Part shown: piece by piece, positions 27,592-37,028 of the stretch | How the letters are laid out: each line of letters starts with the position of its first letter | Position numbering within the stretch: the stretch's first letter is position 1 | DNA from: JBDTCS01 sp039923455 | Lineage (GTDB): Bacteria; Bacteroidota; Ignavibacteria; Palsa-1295 | Reading direction: 5' to 3' | Length of the DNA: 64,000 nt | Assembly: GCA_039923455.1 (NCBI GenBank) | Contig: JBDTCS010000080.1 | Coordinates: 18,240-82,239, forward strand | Program-made: the position numbers and the translations under genes | Notes under the pieces: model-generated | Database searches by the model: none | What the model saw: only the letters and a program-made list of their open reading frames with translations | What the model was told of the DNA's origin: nothing

Positions 27592-28578
27592 ATGCCGATA
27601 GCACTATCGACTTGGAAGCACGGATTTGAACCGAACCGTATCACCTACGAAGCTCTCGCGGCGGGACGTTCGTCGCTCGATGCAGTGGAGTTCGGTGCAA
27701 AATATTGCGAGGCCGATCTGACCTGTATGTCGGTGGGCCGCGGTTCGATACCGGATGACATAGGCAAGCTTAGTCTTGATGCTTCGATCATGTCACATGA
27801 TGGTTCGTGCGGATCGGTTGCCTTCGTGCAGCATTATCTCCACGTCATTTCGATCGCTCGACGAGTGATGGAACGTACACCTCACATCATGCTTGCCGGT
27901 GAAGGTGCCGAGCTATTCGCTATGCGCGAAGGATTTCCACGCGAGGATCTTATCACCGAACGTGCTCGTACACTGTACGAACGTTGGCAGGCGCAGCCGA
28001 ATAAACTTCGCGTTAGGTTACGTCGAGCCGGTGAAGGTGAACATGAATACGTTTTTGAAGAAACGGACGAAGCCGGCACGCATGAAGAAATTCCGCGTGA
28101 AGCACTGGATCACTCGCGCAATGCATCACATGATACTATTGGATTATTGGGACTGGACAATGAAGGCAAACTTGCTGGGGCTTGCACAACCTCCGGGCTC
28201 GCGTTTAAAATGCATGGACGCGTGGGTGATTCACCGATTATCGGCGCCGGACTCTATGTCGATGGCGAGGTTGCCGGTGCGGTTGCGACGGGGATTGGTG
28301 AACTGATGATGCGAGCTTGCTCCGCTTTTCATATCGTCGAACAAATACGTCAAGGCGCCGAACCCGCGCAAGCGTGTGAGGAGGCATTGCTCAGAATTCG
28401 AAAAGATAAACATCTCACCGATGACATGCAAGTCGGGGTGATGGTCATTCGTCGCGATGGTGTCTGGGCAGCGCGTGGGTTGCGTCCGGGGTTTCAGTTT
28501 GCCGCGGCAAGCAAAAAAATGGGCGGCGTCAATACACTCTATGACGCCAATTTTAATAGCTTCACACCTGCAACGTAA
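27592..28578 (+). CDS. Asparaginase-2/glycosylasparaginase family Ntn hydrolase
   Basis: 328 aa from the ATG at 27592. Family members hydrolyse isoaspartyl or N4-glycosyl-asparagine bonds after autocleavage. The cleavage site is HDTIG, with Thr182 as the future nucleophile, followed by GACTTSGLAFKMHGRVGDSPIIGAGLYVD, the substrate pocket, and AVATGIGE. The N-terminal half has the usual SVGRGSIPDDIG-like start. No signal peptide, so cytoplasmic. An SDR gene follows 3 bp downstream. Confidence 0.88.
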   Translation: MPIALSTWKHGFEPNRITYEALAAGRSSLDAVEFGAKYCEADLTCMSVGRGSIPDDIGKLSLDASIMSHDGSCGSVAFVQHYLHVISIARRVMERTPHIMLAGEGAELFAMREGFPREDLITERARTLYERWQAQPNKLRVRLRRAGEGEHEYVFEETDEAGTHEEIPREALDHSRNASHDTIGLLGLDNEGKLAGACTTSGLAFKMHGRVGDSPIIGAGLYVDGEVAGAVATGIGELMMRACSAFHIVEQIRQGAEPAQACEEALLRIRKDKHLTDDMQVGVMVIRRDGVWAARGLRPGFQFAAASKKMGGVNTLYDANFNSFTPAT

Positions 28579-28581
28579 ACT

Positions 28582-29349
28582 ATGAGTGATCAGCCTCTTG
28601 CGGTTATTACCGGTGCAGGCCGCGGCATAGGTCGTGCGATTGCCGATGTATTTGCTGCTTCGGGAATTCGTGTTACACTTTGTGCACGCACACTTTCTGA
28701 GGTGGAATCCGTTGCAGAAAATATTCGGCTCAGTGGTGGTGAGGCATTTGCCCTCAGGTGTGACGTCAGTTCTGCCGAAAGTGTGAGAGCACTCCACGCA
28801 GAAATTTCTTCGACCGTCGGGCTCGCGTCGATACTCGTAAACAATGCCGGCATCGCTACTTCGGCAAAACTGGAAGCGACGAGTGATGAGCTTTGGGAGC
28901 AGACGATCGGTGTAAATCTTCGCGGACCGTTTCTGATGACGCGTGCTTTTGTACCGGATATGCGAACACTCGGTGGTGGTAGGATTATCTCCATCGCATC
29001 CACGGCTGCACTCGAAGGTTTTCCTTATACATCGGCCTACACCGCATCGAAACACGGATTGCTTGGGCTCACTCGGGCTCTCGCGATAGAACTCCAACGC
29101 AGCAATATTTCCGCAAATGTGCTTTGCCCGGGATTCGTCCGAACCTCGATTCTGGAGGATAGCATTCGCAACATTGTCGCAAGGACAGGTAAATCTGAAG
29201 AGTCCGCAGAACAAGATCTGGCAAGGCTAAATAAGGAGGGGCGACTCATCGAGCCAATTGAGGTCGCAGAGGCCGCCTTGAAGCTCCTATTGCTTCCAAA
29301 AGAGACTACCGGCCTCGCTTTCGACCTCGACGGCAACGTGCTCGCGTAA
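28582..29349 (+). CDS. Short-chain dehydrogenase/reductase
   Basis: 255 aa NAD(P)-dependent oxidoreductase. Rossmann motif TGAGRGIGRA near residue 10, NNAG near 90, catalytic Ser in ISIAST near 137 and YTASK near 153-157. It resembles FabG-type enzymes, but the substrate cannot be assigned. It starts 3 bp after the Ntn hydrolase stop, so the two form an operon. Given the folE and PTPS genes elsewhere in the window, a pterin-reducing role is conceivable but unsupported. Confidence 0.88.
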   Translation: MSDQPLAVITGAGRGIGRAIADVFAASGIRVTLCARTLSEVESVAENIRLSGGEAFALRCDVSSAESVRALHAEISSTVGLASILVNNAGIATSAKLEATSDELWEQTIGVNLRGPFLMTRAFVPDMRTLGGGRIISIASTAALEGFPYTSAYTASKHGLLGLTRALAIELQRSNISANVLCPGFVRTSILEDSIRNIVARTGKSEESAEQDLARLNKEGRLIEPIEVAEAALKLLLLPKETTGLAFDLDGNVLA

Positions 29350-29531
29350 GGTGGCAGCTGGAAAGCATTTCGCCCTTGAGCCGGATTCGCGGGCAGAGAT
29401 TTTTATTAATTCCGTATTAGCACCCTCTGAAACTGAACTCCTCGAATCCCGTATTACGTTGTAATAGCATCACTTGTTCAGCATTAGCTTCCGTTTTTTT
29501 TTGACACCACTTCGAAGGCGCAAGATATTAG

Positions 29532-30839
29532 TTGAGAGAAACATTTCAATACTCCGAGACCCACACGCCGCGAGAGAAAGCGGCACTCGTTACGATCATT
29601 ACCAAGAGCGATGCGCTCGGCAGGCGTACCGCTGAAGAGCATCTCGAAGAGCTCGGTCTGTTGGCCGATACCGCCGGAGCGGATATTCTTCTCAAGATCA
29701 CACAAGAGAGAGCCAAACCTGATGGCGCACTTTATCTCGGCAAAGGAAAAGTCGAAGAGTTGAAGACGCACGTCGAGATGTTGGGCCTTCAGATCGTGAT
29801 TTTCGATGATGATCTTTCTCCTGTCCAGATCCGAAATTTAGAGAAGGAGCTTGGTGTCAAAATTCTTGATCGCTCGGCGCTCATTCTCGACATCTTCGCA
29901 TCGCGTGCAAGAACACGTGAAGCCAAAACGCAGATCGAACTTGCGCAGCTTGAGTATTTGCTGCCACGTCTTACTCGTGCATGGACACATCTATCCAAAC
30001 AATTCGGCGGCATCGGCACAAAAGGTCCCGGTGAAACACAGATCGAAACCGATCGACGAATGATCGGTGTGCGGATCTCGCATCTGAAAGAGAAGCTTCT
30101 CGATATCGAGCAACAACAAAAGACGAGGCGCTTGAGCCGCAATGAAGAGCTATCACGCGTTGCACTCGTAGGTTATACGAATGCCGGAAAATCTTCGCTG
30201 CTTAATGTGCTCGCGATCGACAAACGCTCCGAAGTATTTGTCGAAGATAGGCTTTTTGCTACGCTCGATGCAACGACTCGCGCAGCCGAGCTTTCGCATG
30301 CGCGGAAAATACTCGTTACCGACACCGTAGGTTTTATTCGCAAACTTCCGGCAAAACTTGTTGCCTCGTTTCGCACAACGCTTTCGGAAGTTAAAGAAGC
30401 CGATATTCTTTTGCATGTCGTCGATGCCAGCAACTCGCAGTTCGAAGATCAGATCGATGTAGTAGATAAGACGCTTCGAGATCTCGGTGCCGATGATAAG
30501 CCTGTCATCATGGTTTTTAATAAGATCGATGCGATGACCGATGAAGATCGTGCTGCGACGCAGCATCTTCGTGTGCGATATCCGCACGCTGTTTTCATCA
30601 GCGCTGCGCGCGGAATTGGAATTGGTCAACTTAAAGACGAAATCGAAAAAGTGATCAGCGAAGGTTCGTTCGAGATCACCGTCGAAATTCCACTTACGCA
30701 TTATGAGATCGCCTCACGCTTGCACGAACTCGGGCAAGTGAGCGAACGCATTTTCACCGACACACACGTGAGGCTCAAACTTCGTGTGCATATACGCAAT
30801 AAAGAGCGCGTCGAGCGTTTGCTCGCAACCGCAGCCTAA
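29532..30839 (+). CDS. hflX: Ribosome-associated GTPase HflX
   Basis: 435 aa. It splits stalled or hibernating ribosomes. The frame begins with TTG directly after an in-frame TAG at 29529, and no ATG exists until deep in the protein, so TTG is the likely start. N-terminal HflX domain: DALGRRTAEEHLEELGLLA, GKGKVEEL, and the linker GPGETQIETDRR. G domain: GYTNAGKSSLLN (G1), DTVGFI (G3), NKID (G4), SAARGIG (G5). Length matches the family. Confidence 0.94.
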   Translation: MRETFQYSETHTPREKAALVTIITKSDALGRRTAEEHLEELGLLADTAGADILLKITQERAKPDGALYLGKGKVEELKTHVEMLGLQIVIFDDDLSPVQIRNLEKELGVKILDRSALILDIFASRARTREAKTQIELAQLEYLLPRLTRAWTHLSKQFGGIGTKGPGETQIETDRRMIGVRISHLKEKLLDIEQQQKTRRLSRNEELSRVALVGYTNAGKSSLLNVLAIDKRSEVFVEDRLFATLDATTRAAELSHARKILVTDTVGFIRKLPAKLVASFRTTLSEVKEADILLHVVDASNSQFEDQIDVVDKTLRDLGADDKPVIMVFNKIDAMTDEDRAATQHLRVRYPHAVFISAARGIGIGQLKDEIEKVISEGSFEITVEIPLTHYEIASRLHELGQVSERIFTDTHVRLKLRVHIRNKERVERLLATAA

Positions 30840-30857
30840 GTATCCATACACAAAAAT

Positions 30858-31280
30858 ATGAAAGCATCACTTCGACTTGATCACGATCTGAGGTTTATCG
30901 GCAGAAGCGAGACCGGTCATGAGACAGCATTCGATACTACCGTTGCCGGTGGCGGCTCAGACTCCGCCGGGAGTCCGATGGAGATCTTGCTCGAAGCCGC
31001 GAGCGCATGCGCATCGATGGATGTATTGATCATTCTGAGAAAAAAGCGCAGAACCGTCACGGCGCTAAACATCGAACTCGATTCCGAACGGGCAACGACG
31101 CATCCAAAAGTGTTTGTGAAGATACACATGTCATTTAAGGTGACGAGCCCGGACGCTACGCAAGAAGAACTTGAGCGGGCGGTCGATCTTTCCATGACAA
31201 CCTATTGTAGTGTCGGCGGGTCGTTGCGTAAGGGTGGCTGCGACATCACTTGGGACGCGCAGATCATTCGGCCAGACTGA
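30858..31280 (+). CDS. OsmC family peroxiredoxin-like protein
   Basis: 140 aa. OsmC/Ohr proteins reduce organic peroxides with two Cys. Both are present: SACASMDV near residue 55 and TTYCSVGGSL near 115. The charged LDSERATTHPKVF strand region fits the fold. It lies 18 bp after hflX, probably in one operon. Confidence 0.87.
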   Translation: MKASLRLDHDLRFIGRSETGHETAFDTTVAGGGSDSAGSPMEILLEAASACASMDVLIILRKKRRTVTALNIELDSERATTHPKVFVKIHMSFKVTSPDATQEELERAVDLSMTTYCSVGGSLRKGGCDITWDAQIIRPD

Positions 31281-31410
31281 GCATTACGGTTCGCCAGTTT
31301 ATCTCTCTCTTCTTTTTCAACTCTCGATTTGGACTGATCACTCAAATAATTCAACAATATATTCGCTTGAGCTTATGGCCTTAGCGGTCTCTCTCCTTGA
31401 CATTTCCGAA

Positions 31411-33651
31411 ATGAGAGTAGCAACGCTTACCTTACTTTTGCTTGTAGTATTATCCCTCACGGGCGAAGCAGCCGCGCAAACGGATAGCTTGCAAAGTCGG
31501 AGCGAGACCATCCGAGGTAAGGTGGTCAGCGTGCAATCGCACCTTCCGATACCACGCGCACGCGTGGCTATCGAAGGGACGAAGCTCGGTGCGATCGCTT
31601 CGGAAGAAGGCGAGTATCGCATTGCGAAAGTACCGGTTGGTCACTACACACTTCGCGCATCGTCGACAGGATACACGCAGGCGACGCAAGAGGTCGTTGT
31701 GCGTTCGGCACATCAAGTCGTGCTCGATTTTGAATTAGCAGAAAAAGCCGTTCAAGGTGATACGCTGACTGTTGTCGGTTCTGAAGCACTCGCTACGATC
31801 AACCGCATTGCTGTCGTCAGTGCAACACCATTCAGCGTTGAAGATGTGAACCGTTACGCTGCGGCGTTTCAGGATCCCTCACGCATGGCGGAGAATTTTG
31901 CAGGAGTCTTTGGTCGAGGTACGTCCAACAATTATATCGTTGTGCGTGGTGGATCGCCGAGTGAGTTGCTTTGGCGATTGGATGGTATTGATATACCAAA
32001 TCCGAATCACTTCGGTAAAAGCGGATCGAGTGGCGGACTGATCAGCGCGATCAATAGCGCAACACTTGGGAACAGCGATTTTTTTACGGGCGCATTCCCA
32101 GCCGAATACGGCACACGACTCAGTGCGGTCTTTGATCTACACACGCGTAACGGCAATACCGAACGACCTGAAGGCCGAGCGGAGATCAGTTTGAATGGGC
32201 TGGAAGCTTTAGGTGAAGCACCGCTTCCGGGTATTGCGGGCGGTTCGGTACTTGTGGGCTATCGCCACTCGACGCTTAGCGTGCTGCGTCAGATCGGACT
32301 CTTGAACTATGAAAAGCTTCCGAACTTTGATGATGCCTCGATGAAGCTACATGTTCCGATCGGTAGTTACGATGAGATTAATGGCACCGGATTATGGGGC
32401 ACCGCAGCTCTGGACATAAAGAACAGCACGGATCAAGAGCTCGGTGCGGGCTCCGGAATTCTGGTGGGTGGTCTCGATTGGCAGCACATTTTTTCTTCTG
32501 AGGTAATAAGTCATTTGCGGATTAATCACGTCGAGAATAGATTTGATGAAGGGTTGGGTGACGGAACAGAGCGGACCAAGATAGCTTACAATACTGCAAA
32601 AGCGGAGCTCACGTTCACACCGAGTCTCGTGCATAGTTTTGAGATCGGCGCAACTGCACAGCACGCAATATTTGATCTGAGTCAGAGTGGTGCGCGTGTC
32701 TTTGACACCTCGCAGCATGCCAACTTTTACATGGCGTATCTAAATTGGAATTGGCACGTGCTTCCGCAACTCACGCTCAATTCCGGAATCTACAGCCAAT
32801 TTATTTCTCTGGATACCGGCAGTTCTTATGAGCCACGCGTTTCTCTGGAATGGGCACCGAGTGAGGAACATGCATTCGCGATTGCGTTCGGAGTGCATCG
32901 TCAGCCGGAGCCAATCGAGTTCACGCAAGCGCTGCATTATGTCGCAGGTTATACCTATCGACCTGAACCAGACTTAATGCTTAAGGCAGAAGCATACCTG
33001 AAAGATTATTCTCATGTTCCCGTGCATCGGTACTCGCTGGATAGTTACTCATATCTCAACGAAGGATTTGCACAACGAAGGGATAACGCAAGCACGATAA
33101 GCACCGGCGTTGGGCGAGCATACGGTGCGGAGTTCACGCTGCTCAAACATTATGCTTCAGGTTATTATGTTACAGCAACGGCATCGCTTGTCCGGCAGGA
33201 GTTTGCAGGTTCGGATAACATCTGGCACTTTGGTTCATTCGACAATCGGTATATCCTAAATCTTGTTTCGGGTTATGATATTGCGCTCAGCACATCATCG
33301 ACGCTCACACTTAGCGAAAAATTTACTGTCGCCGGTGGCGGAATGTACACACCGATCGATCTCGTCGCTTCACAAACGATTGGCCGAGAGGTCGCGGATT
33401 CCAGCAACGCTTATGGTGCGCGCAATCCCGCATACGTACGTCTTGACGTGAACGCGGAATTCAGATTCAATTGGAGCGCCTCCGCACTCACGCTCTATGT
33501 GTCGATACTGAATGCACTGAATATTAAGAATATCACCAGCCGCTACTACGAGGAGACATTCGATCCGATCCGTGGAGGTGTGATCGGCAGCATTCATGAA
33601 GATTCGGATCTGCCTATTCTCCCAATCGTTGGAATTCGATTCGAATTCTAA
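31411..33651 (+). CDS. TonB-dependent receptor with CarboxypepD_reg-like N-terminus
   Basis: 746 aa from the ATG at 31411, which opens a signal peptide ending at EAAAQ; ATG 31375 and an upstream frame to 31210 (overlapping the OsmC gene) are less likely. A carboxypeptidase-regulatory-like domain occupies about 30-115 (IRGKVVSVQSHLPIPRARV, GHYTLRASSTGY). The plug follows (NYIVVRGGSPSELLWRLDGIDIP, GAFPAEYGTRLSAVFDLHT). The rest alternates barrel strands and ends in GIRFEF, with the terminal Phe of outer-membrane proteins. The ligand is unknown. Confidence 0.87.
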   Translation: MRVATLTLLLLVVLSLTGEAAAQTDSLQSRSETIRGKVVSVQSHLPIPRARVAIEGTKLGAIASEEGEYRIAKVPVGHYTLRASSTGYTQATQEVVVRSAHQVVLDFELAEKAVQGDTLTVVGSEALATINRIAVVSATPFSVEDVNRYAAAFQDPSRMAENFAGVFGRGTSNNYIVVRGGSPSELLWRLDGIDIPNPNHFGKSGSSGGLISAINSATLGNSDFFTGAFPAEYGTRLSAVFDLHTRNGNTERPEGRAEISLNGLEALGEAPLPGIAGGSVLVGYRHSTLSVLRQIGLLNYEKLPNFDDASMKLHVPIGSYDEINGTGLWGTAALDIKNSTDQELGAGSGILVGGLDWQHIFSSEVISHLRINHVENRFDEGLGDGTERTKIAYNTAKAELTFTPSLVHSFEIGATAQHAIFDLSQSGARVFDTSQHANFYMAYLNWNWHVLPQLTLNSGIYSQFISLDTGSSYEPRVSLEWAPSEEHAFAIAFGVHRQPEPIEFTQALHYVAGYTYRPEPDLMLKAEAYLKDYSHVPVHRYSLDSYSYLNEGFAQRRDNASTISTGVGRAYGAEFTLLKHYASGYYVTATASLVRQEFAGSDNIWHFGSFDNRYILNLVSGYDIALSTSSTLTLSEKFTVAGGGMYTPIDLVASQTIGREVADSSNAYGARNPAYVRLDVNAEFRFNWSASALTLYVSILNALNIKNITSRYYEETFDPIRGGVIGSIHEDSDLPILPIVGIRFEF

Positions 33652-33757
33652 AGTGCATTCCAAACAGTTTTGCACGAAAGGAGGTCTCGGTAGACAAGTA
33701 CAAATTTCTTAGTATATTCGCGTTGAGTGTTGTCTCATCACCAATTCAGAACTAAGC

Positions 33758-34159
33758 ATGATCAAGCAATTCAAATTGTTTCTCACAAGTACTAATGCCT
33801 TGGCCTTAGCCGTCGGCGTAATTATCGGCGCAGCTACAGGCAAGGTTGTCTCGGCGGTTGTCGGAGATCTCTTGATGCCGATCATTAGTCTGATCTTACC
33901 AGCCGGCGATTGGCGTAACGCAGAGTTCATCCTCAAATCGACCACGGATGCAGCTGGAAAGGTAAGTGTCACGTCGATCAAGTATGGCGATCTCGCCGGT
34001 ACCGTAATTGATTTCCTAGTCATCGCGTATATCGTCTACCTGATCGCGAAGTCATTTATTCCTAAGGTTGTTCCTGCTGCTACGAAGGTCTGCCCGGAAT
34101 GTTTAGAAGTTGTACCACTCGCAGCGCGCAAGTGCAAATCGTGTGGCTCACCGGTTTAA
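33758..34159 (+). CDS. mscL: MscL-family mechanosensitive channel with C-terminal zinc ribbon
   Basis: 133 aa. The first transmembrane helix (LALAVGVIIGAATGKVVSAVVGDLLMP) has the Gly/Ala packing pattern of the MscL pore, and the second is VIDFLVIAYIVYLIAKSF. The protein should release ions during hypo-osmotic shock. In place of the usual charged C-terminal bundle it ends with a treble-clef-like ribbon, CPECLEVVPLAARKCKSCG. A terminator follows. Confidence 0.88.
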   Translation: MIKQFKLFLTSTNALALAVGVIIGAATGKVVSAVVGDLLMPIISLILPAGDWRNAEFILKSTTDAAGKVSVTSIKYGDLAGTVIDFLVIAYIVYLIAKSFIPKVVPAATKVCPECLEVVPLAARKCKSCGSPV

Positions 34160-34178
34160 CTATGCCTCTTTAAAATGC

Positions 34179-34211
34179 AAAAGGGCCGCAACGATTGCGG
34201 CCCTTTTTTTT
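34179..34211 (+). terminator. Terminator after mscL
   Basis: 13-bp stem AAAAGGGCCGCAA / TTGCGGCCCTTTT with a CGA loop and a T-run to 34211. Confidence 0.94.
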
Positions 34212-34235
34212 CTCCCACTTATTCATTCTAATCCC

Positions 34236-36083
34236 TTAAAGCTTTTCGAGTATCGCTTCACGGATCGCGCGCTGCATTGGGGTTGCATCGGGATTCGGCT
34301 CGTAAGCGTGTGCCTCCTCTTTTGGCGAGCTTTCGCGTGCTGCATCAAGGTCAATCGTCACGTCCATCGGCTTACCGCCACGTAAAATACCAAGCTTCAC
34401 GCTCTTTGCATCACCCGGACTTGTGAGCTTGTCGAGATTTTCGAGTGATAGTTTTTCGCCATTTATTGTCACGAGGTCGTCACCTGCTTGTAGACCTGCC
34501 TTCGCCAGCGCGCCCGAACTGCCAACATCGGCTAACGTAAGATTTCCTGTCGCGCTGTTGATACCAATGCGTGTGGACTGATGCAGCTTCGCACCATTCG
34601 CCGTATCGACGACGGTTTTGCGTAGTCCCATCTTTGTCAAGTATGTTTCGAGGGGCAGCGAATCTGTACCGGCAATATAGTGCGAATAAAAATCGGAAAG
34701 ATCGGTACCGGAGAGTTTACTAATGTGCCCGATCAGATCAGCATCCTTAAATGTTTTGCCTTGCTTGGCTTCTTTGTTCAGTGCAAGCATGACATCATCG
34801 AGCGATTTCTTATTTTGCGTTTGCGTCCGGATTTCTATATCAAGCAACAATCCAACCAACGGGCCCTTCGTGTAAAAGAGCTCTGCATATTCCAGATCGA
34901 AAGCGCTCTCCATGATCGAAAGCTGCTCGAGCGAATACTCTCTCGCACCTTTGGCATAAAGCATCGCATTCAACCAGTTACGAATATCATCGTAGAAATT
35001 CCATGTCGGTACGATCTTCGCGCGGGTCAGAAGTGTGTGTGCGTAATAATCGGTGATACCTTCTGCGAGCCAAAGACTTGTCGTCTTAACGCGCTCCGTA
35101 TAATCAAACGGACCGAGTAGCGACGAATGAATTCGCTTCACATTCCAAAGATGAAAAAATTCATGCGAGAGAATACTCAAGCCGAACGACTTGAAGGAAT
35201 TCCACGGAAGATTCACGAGTAAATAATCGCTTGAGTTCGCATGCTCCAGAGCACCTTGTGCGCCGGAAGGCAAATTAAAAACGGTCGGTGCGTATATCAA
35301 GAATGTGTAATGCTTGAACGGAGTATCATGGAAGAACTCCGTCTCGGCACGCACAATTTGTTTTGTATATTCGGCTAAAGAATCCATCGGAAACGGACGG
35401 CTGCTCACAAGTACAACATCGTATTTTGCTGTGCCTTCATCAAATGTGCGCGTCTGAAATTGTGGGCCCGCCATGATGGGTGCATCGACGAGTTCATCGT
35501 AGTCTTTTGCGACGAAATCAATGTGCCGAAATTCCCCGGCCTGTTCCGGCAACTTGGATGGAGCCGGGTCGAGTGCAGTAGCAAGATGCCAAGCTTCAGG
35601 CTTACTATAATGTACTGTTGCCGGCCACCCTTTGTGATCGTTCAAATACCCGAATAGACATGTTGCGTTCGCAAAAAAGAATGCCGAGTCCATGTTCGCC
35701 ATACCAAAATAGAGACTCGTCGTATCCTTATGACTGTCCAGAATATCGTAGGATATCTCCGCAAGATGTTGCGCACCCGCAATCTCCCAACGATCATCGT
35801 TGATGCGCTTGATACTTAGTGCTTTGCCCTTCTCATCCATTGCAGTAATGCCGTGCACATACAGGCCATAATGCGTGACGCTATACGCACCCGGCGCCCA
35901 GACAGGCATTTGAAACGAGGCAGTCGAAGCACCGGCACCAGTCGGACGAAGCGTGACGTGCACATAATGCTTTGCCGTTTCATGCAGATCGACTGTATAG
36001 TTCAATCGCTGAGCGCGAGTGAGGCCGTTCATCGAAACGGAGAAGAGTAGGAAAAAAGCGAGTAACTGGTACTTTGGTCTCAT
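34236..36083 (-). CDS. M61 family peptidase with PDZ domain
   Basis: 615 aa from the ATG at 36083, which starts a signal peptide ending at LTRAQ; the frame extends to 36149. M61 motifs: GALEHANSS, the zinc site HEFFHLWNVKRI and, later, WLAEGITDYYA with the third ligand. A C-terminal PDZ domain (AGLQAGDDLVTINGEKLSL, KSVKLGILRGGKPMDV) binds peptide C-termini. It is a periplasmic or surface aminopeptidase-like enzyme. It lies downstream of folE on the same strand across a 137-bp gap. Confidence 0.9.
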   Translation of the reverse strand: MRPKYQLLAFFLLFSVSMNGLTRAQRLNYTVDLHETAKHYVHVTLRPTGAGASTASFQMPVWAPGAYSVTHYGLYVHGITAMDEKGKALSIKRINDDRWEIAGAQHLAEISYDILDSHKDTTSLYFGMANMDSAFFFANATCLFGYLNDHKGWPATVHYSKPEAWHLATALDPAPSKLPEQAGEFRHIDFVAKDYDELVDAPIMAGPQFQTRTFDEGTAKYDVVLVSSRPFPMDSLAEYTKQIVRAETEFFHDTPFKHYTFLIYAPTVFNLPSGAQGALEHANSSDYLLVNLPWNSFKSFGLSILSHEFFHLWNVKRIHSSLLGPFDYTERVKTTSLWLAEGITDYYAHTLLTRAKIVPTWNFYDDIRNWLNAMLYAKGAREYSLEQLSIMESAFDLEYAELFYTKGPLVGLLLDIEIRTQTQNKKSLDDVMLALNKEAKQGKTFKDADLIGHISKLSGTDLSDFYSHYIAGTDSLPLETYLTKMGLRKTVVDTANGAKLHQSTRIGINSATGNLTLADVGSSGALAKAGLQAGDDLVTINGEKLSLENLDKLTSPGDAKSVKLGILRGGKPMDVTIDLDAARESSPKEEAHAYEPNPDATPMQRAIREAILEKL

Positions 36084-36220
36084 AACAAAAGAAAATATAT
36101 GCGCAATACAGGGATGCGCAAAAATTACCGAGTGCAGAAGAGTAGCCACTACTGACGAAATAGGATCGGAAATTGTTTCAGCAATCTACCCCCGAAATGT
36201 AGTAACGTCCTAGAGCAAGA

Positions 36221-36901
36221 TTAAGAAAGTTTGGCTCCGATGAGCGTCATGAATTCCGCCCGAGTCTGTGACTCCTTGAACGATCCAAGCATCGTGCTCG
36301 TAACCGTCAGAGAGTTTTGCTTTTCGACACCACGCATCATCATACACATGTGCCTCGCTTCGCAAACAACTGCCACTCCTTGCGGATCAAGGTATTTTTG
36401 GATCGTGTCCGCTATTTCTCGAGTCATGCGTTCCTGTACCTGCAATCTGCGACTGAACACGTCGACAATACGCGGTAACTTTGAAAGTCCGACGATACGG
36501 CCTTTCGGAATGTAGGCAATATGTGCACGACCGAAGAATGGCAGCAAATGATGCTCGCACATCGAGAAGAAATCGATGTCTTTGACGATCACCATTTCGT
36601 CATACGGTTCTTCGAAGATGGCACCGTTGAGCACCTTCTCGATATCCATCGTATAGCCACTCGTCAGAAACTCCGCAGCTTTGGCAGCACGATGTGGCGT
36701 GCGTCGAAGTCCGACACGCGTCGGATCCTCTCCGATCTCTTCGAGCAATGCGTGATAGATTTTTCTCAGGGCTGGTGAGGAATCCACCTCCCCTTCAGCG
36801 GCTCCGCTAAAACACGTAGAAGATTCGATCGCATCGCGCCTCGCAGACGGGACGCCTGACATATCCTCAGAACGTGAAGGCAAAACAGTAACTGGTGCCA
36901 T
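36221..36901 (-). CDS. folE: GTP cyclohydrolase I
   Basis: 226 aa from the ATG at 36901; a TTG at 36910 is also possible. It converts GTP to 7,8-dihydroneopterin triphosphate, the entry to folate and tetrahydropterin synthesis. Zinc/catalytic motifs: [14 protein letters not shown], then [14 protein letters not shown] with the second Cys ligand. The N-terminal 40 residues are variable. It is downstream of a PTPS gene on the same strand, which fits tetrahydrobiopterin-type or queuosine synthesis. Confidence 0.95.
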   Translation of the reverse strand: MAPVTVLPSRSEDMSGVPSARRDAIESSTCFSGAAEGEVDSSPALRKIYHALLEEIGEDPTRVGLRRTPHRAAKAAEFLTSGYTMDIEKVLNGAIFEEPYDEMVIVKDIDFFSMCEHHLLPFFGRAHIAYIPKGRIVGLSKLPRIVDVFSRRLQVQERMTREIADTIQKYLDPQGVAVVCEARHMCMMMRGVEKQNSLTVTSTMLGSFKESQTRAEFMTLIGAKLS

Positions 36902-36960
36902 ATCGGTCAAAAATAAAAGAAAAAGTTGTAAATAGCTTGTGAGTACGTATTCGCTTCGAT

Positions 36961-37028
36961 CTATTTTACCGTGCGCTCTATTTTACCGTGCGCTCTATTT
37001 TACCGTGCACTCTATTTTACGCTGCGCT
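36961..37028 (-). repeat. 4 x 17-bp tandem repeat spanning the PTPS stop codon
   Basis: Plus-strand units CTATTTTACCGTGCGCT at 36961, 36978, 36995 (one change) and 37012 (two changes). The unit at 37012 is the C-terminal codons and TAG of the PTPS gene; the other three lie just downstream. TAG recurs every 17 bp, so the four stops cover all three frames. Confidence 0.95.

Noticed and set aside
28231..29214. 327-codon frame antisense to the SDR
   Set aside because: Complement of a well-supported gene; Cys/Arg-rich shadow translation.
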